From Tigriopus japonicus (Eukaryota; Arthropoda; Copepoda; Harpacticoida; Harpacticidae): a stretch of 64,000 bases of DNA. Both the position numbers and the translations under genes were made by a program. The stretch's first letter is position 1, and the number at the start of each line of letters is the position of its first letter. Under the pieces are notes generated by a model. It worked only from the letters and a program-made list of their open reading frames with translations. It made no database searches and was not told the origin of the DNA. This document shows positions 1-12,198 of this stretch, in pieces. The DNA lies in assembly GCA_010645155.1 (NCBI GenBank), contig JAAGOF010000250.1:546747-610746 (forward strand). The letters are read 5' to 3'.

Positions 1-638
1 TCTATGTTAGGTGAACATTTGTTCAGAACAGATGATATACGTATGTCGATGTGAGACATCTTGGCTTTGAAAGATACATCATTTTTATCATGTTGCTCAT
101 CTTGACACTTATTTTCTATGTATTCAGGGGTCAAGCAACACACCTTTGTCTAATTGAGTCATAGCTTCGAACAAGGTTGTCTGACAACAACATTTGTAAA
201 GAAATGTCCTCAAAAGAGATCAATCTTCAATTCAACTTTTTTCATAAATAAAAAATCGTGCCTTTAAGCGAGTTACAAGCCCAGTCGATCTCAAGTCTGG
301 CTATCCCTTGTACCTTGTCTGATTAAAGTTTAAGTTCAAACAGGGTTACCAAACGACAAAAAAATACAAAATAGCATCAGCTCACGAGAGAACTAAAATC
401 CTCCTTTCAATTTTCTATACTATTCAGAAAATCGTGCATTTTAACGAGTTACAAGCCCGGCCCATCTATGTATAGTCTGGATACCCCACGTAATAGTCCA
501 TGGACCACGGAACTTCCTTAGTCCAAGACAATTCCAAAGAAAAATTTGAAGAACATCTACATACAATCCAAAGTGAACAAACCTACCAAATGTGCGGCTG
601 GATTCATCATTGTGGGTGCCAGGATCGAAGCAATGATC
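1..638. other. Gene-free stretch with a direct repeat
   Basis: No supported gene. Two related segments lie in direct orientation at about 252-307 and 428-485. Both contain AAAATCGTGC, then CGAGTTACAAGCCC, then a TCTGG-rich tail, spaced about 175 bp apart. They look like copies of a dispersed or tandem repeat of unknown type. Short open frames here have no recognisable protein content. Confidence 0.4.
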
Positions 639-806
639 CTCGCCCAACCAGCGAAGCCAGTCATCACATTGTCCAAATGTTTCCGATAGGTAATTTCAAG
701 TCAGGTGTCAGAATGGTTCTCCGTCTATGGGTGTGGAACAGTGTCTTAAAGTTTCCTTGAGAAAGGGCGAGAGGGGAATCGAACCTGGGACCTCTCTCAC
801 AATAGG
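639..806 (-). repeat. SINE-like dispersed repeat, copy A
   Basis: Read on the minus strand, this roughly 168-bp segment matches 2644-2817 nearly throughout with scattered mismatches. Both copies begin near TATTGTGAGAGAG, carry a pol III B-box-like stretch (CAGGTTCGATTCC at the 773-790 end of this copy), then CTTTCTCAAGGAAAC, AGACGGAGAAC, ACTTGAAATT and GGCTTCGCTGG. A B-box-like tRNA core with a conserved non-tRNA body is typical of tRNA-derived SINEs. No A box or full tRNA fold could be assembled, so tRNA origin is an inference. Confidence 0.6.
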
Positions 807-2131
807 AAACTGGGCTGAAGCAAGAGACTCGCTCATAAAAACTTCATTCTCTGCAGAAATTCGCGTAAAAACACTTACAACGAATACATCGATAGCTCAG
901 TCCATTTGCAAAATACCTCCCCCCTTTTGTCCCCAATCTTAACGGAAGGATAAAAAAAAACTGAAGGGTGACACGGAGGTTCACGAGAGCCCCTTGCATT
1001 TATTGGGAACGGCTTCAACACTTTTTTTTTGATGAGTAAAGACGCTTCGATAGCTATCAGATCATATACCCTGATTCGAAAGTTCTGTCGTGATCACACA
1101 CCGAACCTAGATAATATAGTCATGCGTGGACAAATTTGAACGATCACATTTCCAGTGTACCCCACTAGATTCTAAATGTTTCGGTTTTCTTTAGGATGTA
1201 ATGTGAAGATGAATAAGTGATACATCATTGCTGGCACAGCAGGTGTCGCTTTTGACATCCAGTGTTTTTTCCATGCAGGGTTCTACCGCTTTCTAAACCA
1301 TTGTAAAAAACATTAAATGCCGGGAATCAAATTTTACTTAGTCCTGGAGAAAAGAGAGCGGTTTGGGAACACTTCCAACCAAAAACAGTGAAATTCTATT
1401 GCCCACTATCATTCAAGAGCTTGAACACTAGAACCTCGACAGTTCATTTTAGACAAAGGAAAAACTTCTTGATAATGTGGACGAACTTTAGTTCCATATT
1501 TATGGTTGTGGATTAGCATCTAAAGAGAGGGTTTGATTTAAATATCCTTCTCATGCGTTGGGGTATTTGGCGGGTAGCCTGATGATCAAATGAAAATCAG
1601 CCATTTCTTTTTTTAGACAGTCGTTGACATGGAAATGTAGCGAAAGAAAACTGAATGTCAAAGTCACTACCTTCACTCTTCTTACGAGGGTAAGAGGACT
1701 CCATAGGAATTGCCGTTTCATTCTTGCCATACCGATGCCTCCAAGAGATTGCACGATTTTAGTTTTCCTTAATTTGTATCACCAATGGTATGCTCTCTAA
1801 AAAGTTCTTGCTGCCAGTTATTGTATGGCAATATGTATTCCCTCTTTTCCCCAAACTAAGAAGGTAGGTAGCCATTCAAGACCGTTTTTGAGCGTTCGAG
1901 AGATCAAGAGCTTCACTTCCAAGTATCACGCGGTTTCTGTGAATGTCCCTTTTCGTACACAATTTGGAACAGATCGCTGCGAAGAAATGCAATGTTTTTT
2001 TGAACTTTTCGCTGATACGAATTGAATGTGAATAACTAGACGATTCGTGTGGTTTTGGCATTGATGTGCTTATTGGATTATATTGAAGTACAAAAGTGTC
2101 CTTGAGTAGATCGTTCCGGAATGCCTGATGA
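807..2131. other. No gene recognised
   Basis: About 1.3 kb between the SINE-like copy and the end of the TMA7 coding region. Short open frames on both strands lack domain content or consistent splice signals. Part of it is presumably the 3' UTR and downstream flank of TMA7. Confidence 0.4.
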
Positions 2132-3594
<1,463 letters not shown>

Positions 3595-4000
3595 CTAGAA
3601 AAAGGTCTAACGGGTTACATTGAGATGAATAAAATCGTCCACAAGACGTCTTACCTCGACGATTTTAGTCGAATTTGTGAAAATGCGACACAAGCGTGTT
3701 CTTCAAATTACCGAAATGAGGCGATTGTTGAGAATAGTTGATGACGTCACAAGGGCATTTGAGCGGGTTATTTAAAGACATATATTTCAAGTTAAATCAT
3801 TGTACTAATAAGTGGGCTATTTCTTTATTAACATCGTGAAAAAGTAGTCGAAACTTAATTTTTTGCACGTTCGGTGGCTAATTTTTGCTGTTGATGCAAT
3901 ATTTATGACACTACCCGCATTTTATTTTTTAGTGAACTTTTTCTTACGACGGTAGCAAGTGGTGTTTGACACGAAACCTCTTCATACTGTTCGTCTTTAG
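3595..4000. other. Intergenic region upstream of TMA7
   Basis: About 400 bp between the TMA7 start codon and the stop of the next minus-strand reading frame. It should hold the TMA7 promoter and 5' UTR. No TATA box was recognised. AT-rich, with no coding signal. Confidence 0.4.
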
Positions 4001-5380
4001 TCATTTTAAGCACTCATCTCTTCTTTCCGACCTACATTCTGGCGGTGCCGAGGTAAAAAATATTTCCCCAGTTTGCCGCTCAATTTCAAAATTGTTCCTT
4101 TGTGTTCCCAAGTGCAAAAAGGTCTCTTGATTCCAAAGGTGCCGATGGTTGAATTGGATGGGATGTGTAAGATTGTCGGCAGTTGATGGAAAGAGATCAA
4201 CTCTTGGTTGACTAGGATTAAAAATTGGGGACCTTATGGTGGCTCCACGAGCATCACAAGTTGTCCCAAGGGCGCAAGGTCGATCCACAAAGCGGGCCCT
4301 ACAACGAACTCCAAAAAGCCTAGGTGCAATAACTCTTTTCGGTTTGACATAAGAAGAGTGGACTTGGACTGGCCTTGGTTTTGGATCTGGAATATGCCTG
4401 AATGTGGGCTGTTCAGAAAAGGTATGATGAGGTCTTTCGGGTGAGCTAAACCGAATGGGTCGCTTGTTAGGATGCGATGCCATGTTCCGAGGTCGGCGTT
4501 TGCTAGTGAAAAATCTCCGGATATTCTGGGAGTATCGATGATACATTTGTCTAAATCTTCTCGGGTTAATGAAGCGCTTTGAGCGCCTTTTGGCGCTTCC
4601 TGTTGCTAAAAATCCTTCAATGCTGTCAAAGTCAGACTCGGAAAAAATGACGCATACTGCGGGGAAATTTCCTGGGTCAGTGAATGGCGGCATGAGAGAC
4701 ACTGGGAAATGGTCTGGAGGTACCAAGGCCAGGGCTAGTGCGGCTTTTGCGTCGACTGCAATTGGTAACCTTCCCCCTCCCGGTTCACCCGGTTGAGGCT
4801 GATCCGGAGGAGCTTTTCCAACTACTGGCAAAACCAAATAACGTGTGGCCAAAGCCTCCTCGGATTGTCTCTCGTTCAACGAGGGATTCCATGATGTTCT
4901 TGACCGTTGTCCACGTTGAATGGGTACCCAGCCATTATTTTCCACTTGAACTGGATCAATAATACTTCTGTTTCGGAACCTCGTGATTTCAATCTTGATT
5001 CCAATTGGATCGGACCGCTTTTTTCGCCGACGTCTGACCACGTCTTCGGCACTGGCAAAAGTTTCCTCTTCATAGTCACGTGTGTTAACAATCTCCAAAG
5101 CTTGGGAGTATGGAATGTTCCTGGCTTGATAATCCTGGTCACAAAATTGTTGATGGCAAATTGGAATCTGTTGAGGTACTGGGGCTTGAGTAACACTAGG
5201 TGGGTTTGGCGTTCCGAAGAATGGAAGCCTCAATGGATCGTCATTAAATCGAATGTTAGTTGTGGAGGCCGGAGTTTGGCCTCCATTGCCAAGTGGTTGA
5301 TCGAAAAAGGATGACAAACCAGACACATCAAAGTTCTGACTGGAGACAAATTGGTATTGTACTTCAAACACGACGAGGAC
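4001..5380 (-). CDS. Unrecognised, possibly secreted protein with furin-type sites (3' exon)
   Basis: A long minus-strand reading frame of about 459 residues. It begins after a polypyrimidine-AG acceptor (TTTCTTTCAG at 5390-5381, read on the minus strand), so the true start lies in an upstream exon that I could not identify. The first residues are VLVVFEVQ, which could be the tail of a signal peptide. Two clusters fit the furin rule R-x-K/R-R: RRRRKKRS near residue 120 and RRSKR near residue 265. The middle is Pro/Arg-rich. The C-terminal 110 residues hold five Cys (in CRARF, RPCALG, TTCDAR, PECRSE and DECLK), suggesting disulfides. I recognise no domain. Secretion and processing are inferences. 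No function is assigned. Confidence 0.5.
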   Translation of the reverse strand, partial: VLVVFEVQYQFVSSQNFDVSGLSSFFDQPLGNGGQTPASTTNIRFNDDPLRLPFFGTPNPPSVTQAPVPQQIPICHQQFCDQDYQARNIPYSQALEIVNTRDYEEETFASAEDVVRRRRKKRSDPIGIKIEITRFRNRSIIDPVQVENNGWVPIQRGQRSRTSWNPSLNERQSEEALATRYLVLPVVGKAPPDQPQPGEPGGGRLPIAVDAKAALALALVPPDHFPVSLMPPFTDPGNFPAVCVIFSESDFDSIEGFLATGSAKRRSKRFINPRRFRQMYHRYSQNIRRFFTSKRRPRNMASHPNKRPIRFSSPERPHHTFSEQPTFRHIPDPKPRPVQVHSSYVKPKRVIAPRLFGVRCRARFVDRPCALGTTCDARGATIRSPIFNPSQPRVDLFPSTADNLTHPIQFNHRHLWNQETFLHLGTQRNNFEIERQTGEIFFTSAPPECRSERRDECLK

Positions 5381-6050
5381 CTGAAAGAAATTGTATGAAC
5401 TTGTTGGCGCATGACGTTACACATGAGATTCGCTAAATGTCTTCATTAGTTGGTGGTTTGTGATGATTCTATGCTTTTCAATGATCAAGTTCATTGTCGG
5501 CGTACGGCGAATCGAGAAAGAATTGACATTTCACCCGTGTCGAATTCGTACTTGTCAAAGGAATCAAAAGCACTTCCGTTTTCAAATCGTCTGCTTTGTC
5601 TCGTTTTCTCGATGTCATTAGCAGACCAACCAAATTCAGACCATGTTAACGATTTGTATTTTAACCTGGTTTGCTGACTCGAAAGCGCTAATCTCAAGAT
5701 TTAAATCGCGAGGAATGTCGTAAATTAAAAGAAAACCAATTGACACGGTTCATTTAAAACGGACGGGGATGACCTTGAAAACGACAGAAAAACATCGAAT
5801 TACTCGTTCAAGTAATTTCAATCGATCTTGCGTCACTTTACTTGAGGATGAGGGGCTCTAGAAAATCTGCACGGCCGTGTTTGCTCTTTTTCCAAGTGAT
5901 AGAAATAACAACTCTGAAGCACCTCATTCCACATCTTTTGGAGCTCTTGAAAACTACAGAAGCTTTAATGCAAACAATTTGGAGTACTGGATCTACCTAA
6001 CAGCAACCATCCTGGAACTAAACACAGAAGGCTCCTTAATAAACTCTTGA
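5381..6050. other. Intergenic, probable 5' region of the minus-strand gene
   Basis: Should contain the missing first exon of the 4001-5380 gene. A weak candidate start lies at 5446-5444 on the minus strand (MKTFSESH), but it would need an intron of only about 44 bp with a poor donor and lacks a hydrophobic core, so I do not call it. Nothing else is recognised. Confidence 0.35.
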
Positions 6051-6974
6051 GAGGTGCAGACCATTCGTTTCGATAGCTTTCCTCAAAGAAAAACAAATAG
6101 GCAAAATTCCTACGAACATCTGCAGGCCCTTCTTCAAGACCTTGAAAGATATTGTGGTCAAAATGGACTCCAAGTGAATACATAGAAGACAAGATGCATG
6201 ATTTTTCATAGAGGACGATTACTTTCTGGCTCTTTAAAGTATGGGGGACAAGAGTTGGAACGAGTGAATGAATTTGTTTACCTCGGTATCAAGTTCTCCA
6301 CCCAGCTTTCGTTTTCAGCCCATGTAAAAATGGTTGCAATAAAAGCAAAAACCAGAATCGGGTTCCTCTTTCCAAGATTGGAACTTAGGATAATGCCTCT
6401 TTGGATGGTTCTTAGAGTGTTTCAGTGTTTTGTCCTACCCAAATTCGAATACGGCCTTCCAGTGTGGTTAACCGACTCGCTATCGGTCTCGGCATTGAAG
6501 GACATTAACACTACTCTAACCAAGTACCTGAAAAGGTATCTAGGGCTACCTTACGGGAGCAATAACGCCATCACATACTTCCTAACCCTTAACCGAAACA
6601 AGGCCTTCGGACGAGTGGTTGAAGGCAATTCTTCCCGACCAAGTCGGATCATTGGGAGAGTTGGGGACTTGGAAAGTACCCAGCTCACGCTGTTTAAACG
6701 ATTTCCCCCAATCTCTGAGCTCAACATTGTGAAGAATGTCCCGAGTTGGTTTTGGAGGAGCAGGACAGTCAACTCAATCCCTTGCAATCCAATATATAGT
6801 TCACAGGTTTGCCGCGAAATTTTCGATTTGAACCACTCAAACCTCTGCAAACTCCAATCGTACCATCTAAATACAACAGGGGCGTGCCTTTGTCAGATTT
6901 GCCATAAGTTTTTAAGCCCCTACCATCAGCAACTTAATTTTTGTGAGGATATTGATGTCAATGCATCGCAATAA
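6051..6974 (+). pseudogene. Non-LTR retrotransposon (LINE) reverse transcriptase, 3' fragment
   Basis: The C-terminal part of a LINE reverse transcriptase. Reading in one frame gives LLQDLERYCGQNGLQVNT, a TAG stop at 6183-6185, then KTRCMIF, which is the conserved N-x-x-KT-x-C-M-x-F block of Jockey/R1-type elements. Next come LERVNEFVYLGIKF, the thumb region and a Cys-rich tail (CLCQICHKF...NFC). TGA at 6048-6050 closes the frame on the 5' side, and no YADD active site or endonuclease domain is present. The copy is therefore 5'-truncated and has a nonsense mutation. The last 258 codons (6198-6974) remain open. It is distinct from the CR1-like LINE seen elsewhere in the window. Confidence 0.85.
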
Positions 6975-8971
6975 ACATACAGACATTCAAATATCATAAT
7001 CCTTAACTCGTTTACTAATTCAGTGATCACATTATGGGGGTTTGGTGAATTATTTTTGAGCATTTCCGGCGAAACAGAAGGAAAGAGCAATTCTGTTATA
7101 CAAAAAAAATTAAAGCGCAACAAAAAAAATTCTCTTCATCTTTCTCACTTCATCATAGCAATGAAAAAGCATTCTAGGCAAAAGGCAAGCCAAAAAAAGT
7201 GTTTTTTGTTTATCAATACTACTCATACTTTCATGACAAAAAGAAAATTGTATCAACCAAACGTGAAATTTGCAAAAACATAGCTGATGTTTGGGTGGTC
7301 TGGTTATAGTTGCTACTCACTTTGATAAGGTAGTTTGCTTGATCCATGGCGTAGATGAGATAAATTGGTCTATTTTTTGCACTTCTTTTTGAGATCAAAC
7401 TGAACTTATAAAGTCAACCTTTCCGGTTACACTCGTAATAAGTGGAAAATATCTTTTTTGATCACCATCCTTCGATAAGTCAAGTTAGTTTCTTGTCTCG
7501 AACGCAAATGGCAGGAGTCAACGGACTAAAAAAGTTCACTTTTCTCATGATCAAAGATGACCACCGACATTACACTTGATTTGTTCTATCTTGGAGCACC
7601 GACAGGATTGGCTTGAGATACAATATATTTTCACATGGTATGGCCAGTAAACTGAGTTAATGCCCTTTTTCTCGAACGTCTCACTATCAAATTGTCACCA
7701 TTTCAAGTGGTTAACTACATCTCTGGAGATAATTACTTTTCATTGCAAAGACATCTCGATGTGATTGCGTCAAGGACTTTTTGAAAACTGTCGACAACCT
7801 AGACGTTCAGATTGGCGCGCTTTTTCTGAAAATCCTGCGTTGTTAGCCAATCCAGACGGAGTCTTTGCGTACTATGCCCAAAGAGATTACCGAACTGAAA
7901 ATGAACGATTAGTTACTTTCTACCATTTAAGTTCTTCTTAGCAATTTTTGAAAACCCGCCTCCCTTTTACCACTTGAGATGAGTTGCAACTTTGAAGAAT
8001 TCGGTTGTTTCATGTCGATTCATGCAAATGTAGATTACATGCAACAGTAGATTTTGAACGGCTCAAATGTTTACCTGCTCTTTTAAAAGAAACAGAACAA
8101 TTAACTTTGACTTCTTTAACTTGGGATTGAAACCATAATTGAATTGAATTGAATATAAAACAATAACCACTTGGCTTGAAGAATCAGAGAAGCCAATTTC
8201 CTCTTAGTTCAATATTGAAGCGATAGCGATTTTTCCCCTACAGTGTGGTCATTTTTTGAAAACAGAGCCTGACTAATATTTTTCTCCCTCCCAAATTTGC
8301 CTCAAACCGAGAAAGGGCCACGTAAAGCGAATAAAAGCACATTTACCAAAAGAATTAGCTACTGCGTCGTTGAGTCCCGTTGCTCATGAATTACCCGGTA
8401 TTTTGGGGGGTTGGGTCAACAGAACCCAGGGCTGTAAGTTTTTTCTTGGAGGGTTAGGGGTTAACCAAAGTGGCTGGCCATAAAATCATTCATTAACACT
8501 TTGACCTAGGCACATGTTTGGAAGTGTGATATTTTTTGTTTATTTTTAGTTTTTTGATTGTCTATTTATCCATCTTTTTTGTGCCAAAAACTCTTCTTCA
8601 CGTATTGTGTTTTAAGTGCATTTTCATACAACGCAATAGAGAGGTAGACAGTACCTCAAATCGGCACAAGGACGCCACCTGGTTTTAGTGTTTCCAGTTT
8701 TTGAGGTGGTGACTTCCCTTTAGCGTAATTTAAGATAATGCAATGCTCTGCTTTTTTGGTGGTCAGTTACTCGACCATGCAAACTCAGATTGAGTGTTGG
8801 ATGCAAGACGTAGAAACCAAAATCTTCGAATAATTTCTGTTCATGATGAGTAATTTTGCGTTGCAAGTTTTAGAGAGACTGGAAGAGCTTTGATCATGGT
8901 AGTTTTTGCAACGATTGTGGCGCAGCCTGAGCAGCCTACAAAGCTCAAAAATCGTGCCAGTCCTATGACAA
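6975..8971. other. Gene-free AT-rich stretch
   Basis: Two kilobases with no recognisable gene, no convincing splice-linked frames and no terminal inverted repeats that I could pair. It contains short A- or T-runs and a short GAATT-type simple repeat near 8138-8155. Confidence 0.4.
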
Positions 8972-9541
8972 CGGGGGATGCACAGAGGTTGCTCAAGTGA
9001 GTGTTTAAAATAATACTGCTGGCGGTAAAACAGGGCCGTTGGCTGTGCTGAGCTGCTCAGCCAATCCAAGTCATTTCAATTTTAGCGTGTATTCAAGGAG
9101 TCGAGGTTTATGGCAGCGATAGATATTTGACGATAAGATGCCTTGCTAGAGTTTGGTCAAAAAAATGTAAAACTCGCTTTCAAGGTGATTGAATGAAAAA
9201 CAATTAACCAAACATTCTGCTTCTGAAAAAGGACATAACAATGATCTAAAGGATAAATCAATGAAGCATATCTATTTAGTTGATTTTGTAGAATCACATC
9301 AATTCCTAAGAATGTTTGCCATGAAGAGAAATAAAATTGCTTTATTGTTTCTTTCTAGAAATGTATTATGTATCTCATTTTTACCCAATAAACTGAGCAT
9401 ATTATCAACCAGATGTAATTGGAGGTAGCTAAATTTAAAATATCGATCATTTCCAGAGACCTAGACTCATTGAATACCCGGTAAAGTTGAAATGACTTGA
9501 ATTTGCCAAAATTGGCCGAGCAACTCGGCACAGCCGATCAT
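8972..9541. mobile_element. Palindromic element family P1, copy 1 (right end truncated)
   Basis: The left end (GATGCACAGAGGTTGCTCAAG, then GCTGGCGGTAAAACAGGGCC, then GCTCAGCCAATCCAAGTC) matches the ends of copies at 48666-49334 and 62278-63125. The right end is the same sequence inverted (GACTTGAATTTGCC, then CGAGCAACTCGGCACAGCC). It stops at about 9541, where the LINE tail begins, so roughly 50 bp of the right terminus is missing. Non-coding. The element type is unknown, but long inverted arms suggest a foldback-like or MITE-like DNA transposon. Confidence 0.7.
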
Positions 9542-10200
9542 AGGAATGAGTGAGCTCTCGTATGAGGAGAGACTCCAAAAGTTAGGACTGTACAGTACTC
9601 AGAGAAGGTATGAACGGTATCTGATGCTTGTTTGTTTGTTTGTTTGTTTGTTGTGGAGTCAGAACGCAGCTTCGCAGCTGTGATCTGATAGAGGCTGTCC
9701 GCCATATGGGGATATTGCCGCTCCACTTGACAAGCCAACAAGCATTAATTTTTACCTCACCCTCGGGAATGACCCCAGGTTCGCCCATTTAAGCCGTCAA
9801 GGGCCGTGACTACTGCATGTAACTTAATACCAGTCTGTATCTGATGCTGTATGTCTTCAAGAGCATTCATTCATGTGCTCTGTCCTGATCCAGGATTTGA
9901 GGTCAGCTGTAGCGACCGTGGAGGTTTTTATTGCGGTCTGAGAGCCCCTCTAAATCCCAAGGAATCTAGGCTAGTTTGAACATTAAAGTCCTCCTCTCTT
10001 CTTTGTTCGATTGTTCAATTTGGTCCCCATCAATCTTCATCGGGAACATGTAAGGCTGATCCTCTAACAGCTTTTAAAGCAGGGCTTTTTGAGGGCTTTT
10101 TGAATTTTTAAGTACTATTCCTGATCAACCCACTATTCAAATGTTGTGTAGATCTGCTTACAATAACTCGTTGCTTGATCAAATTCAAGTACAAGTTCTA
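9542..10200 (+). mobile_element. CR1-like LINE 3' tail, interrupted by a SINE
   Basis: Frame fragments read MSELSYEERLQKLGLYSTQ, then RRYERYLML, and after an interruption YVFKSIHS and FEVSCSDRGG. This is the C-terminal end of a CR1/L2-type reverse transcriptase (the YEERLKKLGLY motif is typical). The same tail occurs inverted at 16260-16640 and at 17795-17860. The 3' end, with CAACCCACTATTCAAATG, also recurs at 45960-46020. A 209-bp insertion lies at 9629-9837. Strongly 5'-truncated and degenerate. Confidence 0.75.
9629..9837 (-). mobile_element. SINE-like insertion with 11-bp target duplication
   Basis: A 209-bp segment that cuts the LINE reading frame and is flanked by exact copies of TATCTGATGCT (9618-9628 and 9838-9848). 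On the plus strand it starts with five TGTT units, so on the minus strand it ends with a (AACA)n tail, as expected for a retroposed SINE of minus orientation. The block at 9657-9702 recurs at 54961-55012. Removing the insert and one duplication joins the LINE frame (RRYERYLML to YVFKSIH). Confidence 0.82.
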
Positions 10201-10252
10201 GTTGCATAAATTCTTTGTATTATTTATTTGTTTTACAAGGAACCCCGTAGAA

Positions 10253-10500
10253 CAGGGGTCGGCAACCGGTGGGCTGCGGCCCACATGTAGGCCCAAGGGT
10301 GGTCTTTGGTGGGCCCAGGAGCCATGGAGAAAGTCCAAAATAGTGGGACCGCGAGACATCCATAGTACTGTTCTCGTGGGCCCAAAGGTCTTTGATCGTT
10401 AATTTGTGGACCCCTGAACCTACCAACGTCTGTTTGGTGGGTCCCTGACAACCCGTAAATAAATTTGTAGGCCTTGACCCAAAAGTGGTTGCCGATCCTG
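10253..10500. mobile_element. hAT-type MITE with perfect 8-bp target duplication
   Basis: A 248-bp non-coding element. The left end is CAGGGGTCGGCAACC and the right end, inverted, CAGGATCGGCAACC, matching the typical hAT terminal consensus. It is flanked by CCGTAGAA at 10245-10252 and again at 10501-10508, an exact 8-bp target-site duplication as made by hAT transposases. The interior is GC-richer (GGCCCA-rich) than its surroundings. No transposase is encoded, so it must have been moved in trans. Confidence 0.95.
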
Positions 10501-10508
10501 CCGTAGAA

Positions 10509-11587
10509 TTACTCGTAGCGAAGGAACCCAAAATCTATTTCAGGGAATTGTATTCCTTGTAGCGGTAGTAAGAATCTGCAGGTAAACCAAAGAAATACAA
10601 CGCAACATAACTTACGTGAAAGCTCCTACTTGTGTAATCACTCAAGCAGAGAATTTACGAAAAAAATCAAAATAATTCTGTCACAAAAGTTTTTGAACAA
10701 TATTCACAAATTTTTGTGAAGTATTTGTTTCCTGCCTTAAAAATATATAAAACATATCAATTTTTCCTCGAAAAAGTCAAATGCTTAAAACCCGGGGAAG
10801 AATGCAGAAATATTTTTAAAAGATTTTATCATCCAAAAATATACTTCCGAGACTAATTTAGTGATGGACCGAAAGCACTTTCGGCTGAAATTCTCGCCGA
10901 ATTAATGTTTCGGTAAGCATAACATTTATAAAACAACACTAACTTCCTGCATTTTTGTTAAAGGTATAACCTATTAAAGAACAATGGATGATGAGTAGGC
11001 CTGGGAATTAAATGCAATTCAAACAGCCCTAAATGTCCTTAAAAATGCAAATAAAAATAGCCCAGAATGCAATAAAAACTTTTGTCAGAAGGGCATTTCA
11101 TGTTTTTTTAGGGTCTGGGACGTTGATTCAAGACTTATAGGGCTAAAAAATATGGTCTGTTAGCAGCATATTATCTTTCAATAGTTCGATTTTTTCTGTC
11201 TATGTTTGTAAATAGGCTTTAAAAACCAGATTTCAATTCAAACTAATATCAATTAAGTAAGGCTTAAGTAAACGAGTGTACATTTTTACTCGTTTCATTT
11301 TAATTGGCAAAAAATGAAACCCCACTCCGACAGATTTTGGACATTTCTCCCTTCCTTTGCAGGTGCATCTACTAGTATGTATAGTATTTATTGTCTAGGA
11401 AAAAACACTCGTTGATTCAGTTTTGGTCGGATCGTTTCATCGGATTCCCAGAACAAAACCTCATGTTACTACCATACGTACACCTCAAACAAAATACACG
11501 ACCCATTTGACATCATGCAACCAACAGGTTTTTCTTTACGTCCAAATGCTCCACGACTTCTTAATTATAACTTGAGGTAATATTCAG
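10509..11587. other. Gene-free stretch
   Basis: AT-rich intergenic sequence between two MITEs. No open frame with recognisable content. Nothing else seen. Confidence 0.4.
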
Positions 11588-11896
11588 TACTGATGTGTTT
11601 CGAGTTGGATTTTTGGCAGAGTTTTGCCATTTTGTTTTTTAGGGTCAAAAATCTGACCACAACCAAACTTTTCAACAAGCAATAGAACTTATCTACCATA
11701 AAATATGGCAGCACTGCCATATCGAAATCCATAAGTGTGACTACTTTTAGAACTCGAAATCGAACTAGTTCGAGTGTTGCCAAATTGGTCCCTGTTTAGG
11801 TCTTTTGAAAAAGTTCAGTACAACCTGCCCTTTTTAACAACGATAAACTTCCGAGTCAAAACCTGGCAGCACTCCTGGTTCGAAACACATCACTAG
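11588..11896. mobile_element. MITE, TGATGTGTTTCGA family, copy 2
   Basis: A 309-bp second copy of the element at 2966-3265, in the same orientation, ending GGTTCGAAACACATCACTAG. The flanks are TATTCAG (11581-11587) and TATTCAG (11897-11903), an exact 7-bp target duplication. It shares GGCAGCACTGCC, CTCGAAATCGAACTAGTTCG and TTGCCAAATTGGTCCCTG internally with copy 1. It lies about 200 bp upstream of the first Kazal gene's TATA box. Confidence 0.85.
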
Positions 11897-12091
11897 TATT
11901 CAGCGACAAAAGTAATTCAAATAAGCTTGAATACCTTTACATCTAGTAACATATCGACAAAAAAAGTCAAGCCTTTCAAAAGACTGAGATTATTTAGAGG
12001 CACAGAGATCATAAAAGGCATCACCAAGAATTTTCAAGATTTGTTTTACGAAGTCCAAGTTCGTACTATAACTGTGTACTGCTGCACGGCG

Positions 12092-12098
12092 TATAAAA
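12092..12098 (+). promoter_or_regulatory. TATA box of Kazal gene 1
   Basis: TATAAAA, 101 bp upstream of the ATG at 12199. The first exon shows no other ATG between it and the start codon. A start of transcription about 30 bp downstream (near 12125) would give a roughly 75-nt leader. The second Kazal gene has the same arrangement. Confidence 0.65.
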
Positions 12099-12198
12099 CA
12101 CCTCTGATTTCATCCAAGGATTACCATTCAAGTTCAGCAACAGAAGAGTTAGCTCAAATATAAAACAAACTCTCCACCTGTGCTAAAACTCCATAATC

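Noticed and set aside
755..810. tRNA gene on the minus strand (GGTTCGATTCC T-arm-like stretch)
   Set aside because: The T stem does not pair, no acceptor or D stem could be built, and the same block recurs at 2644-2817 with a non-tRNA body, so it is a SINE-like repeat.
4001..5371. Treating the 456-codon frame as a complete gene starting at 5371
   Set aside because: The first codon there is GTG, and a strong splice acceptor lies nine bases upstream, so the real start is in another exon.
9629..9656. Stand-alone TGTT microsatellite
   Set aside because: It is the tail of the SINE-like insertion bounded by target duplications.
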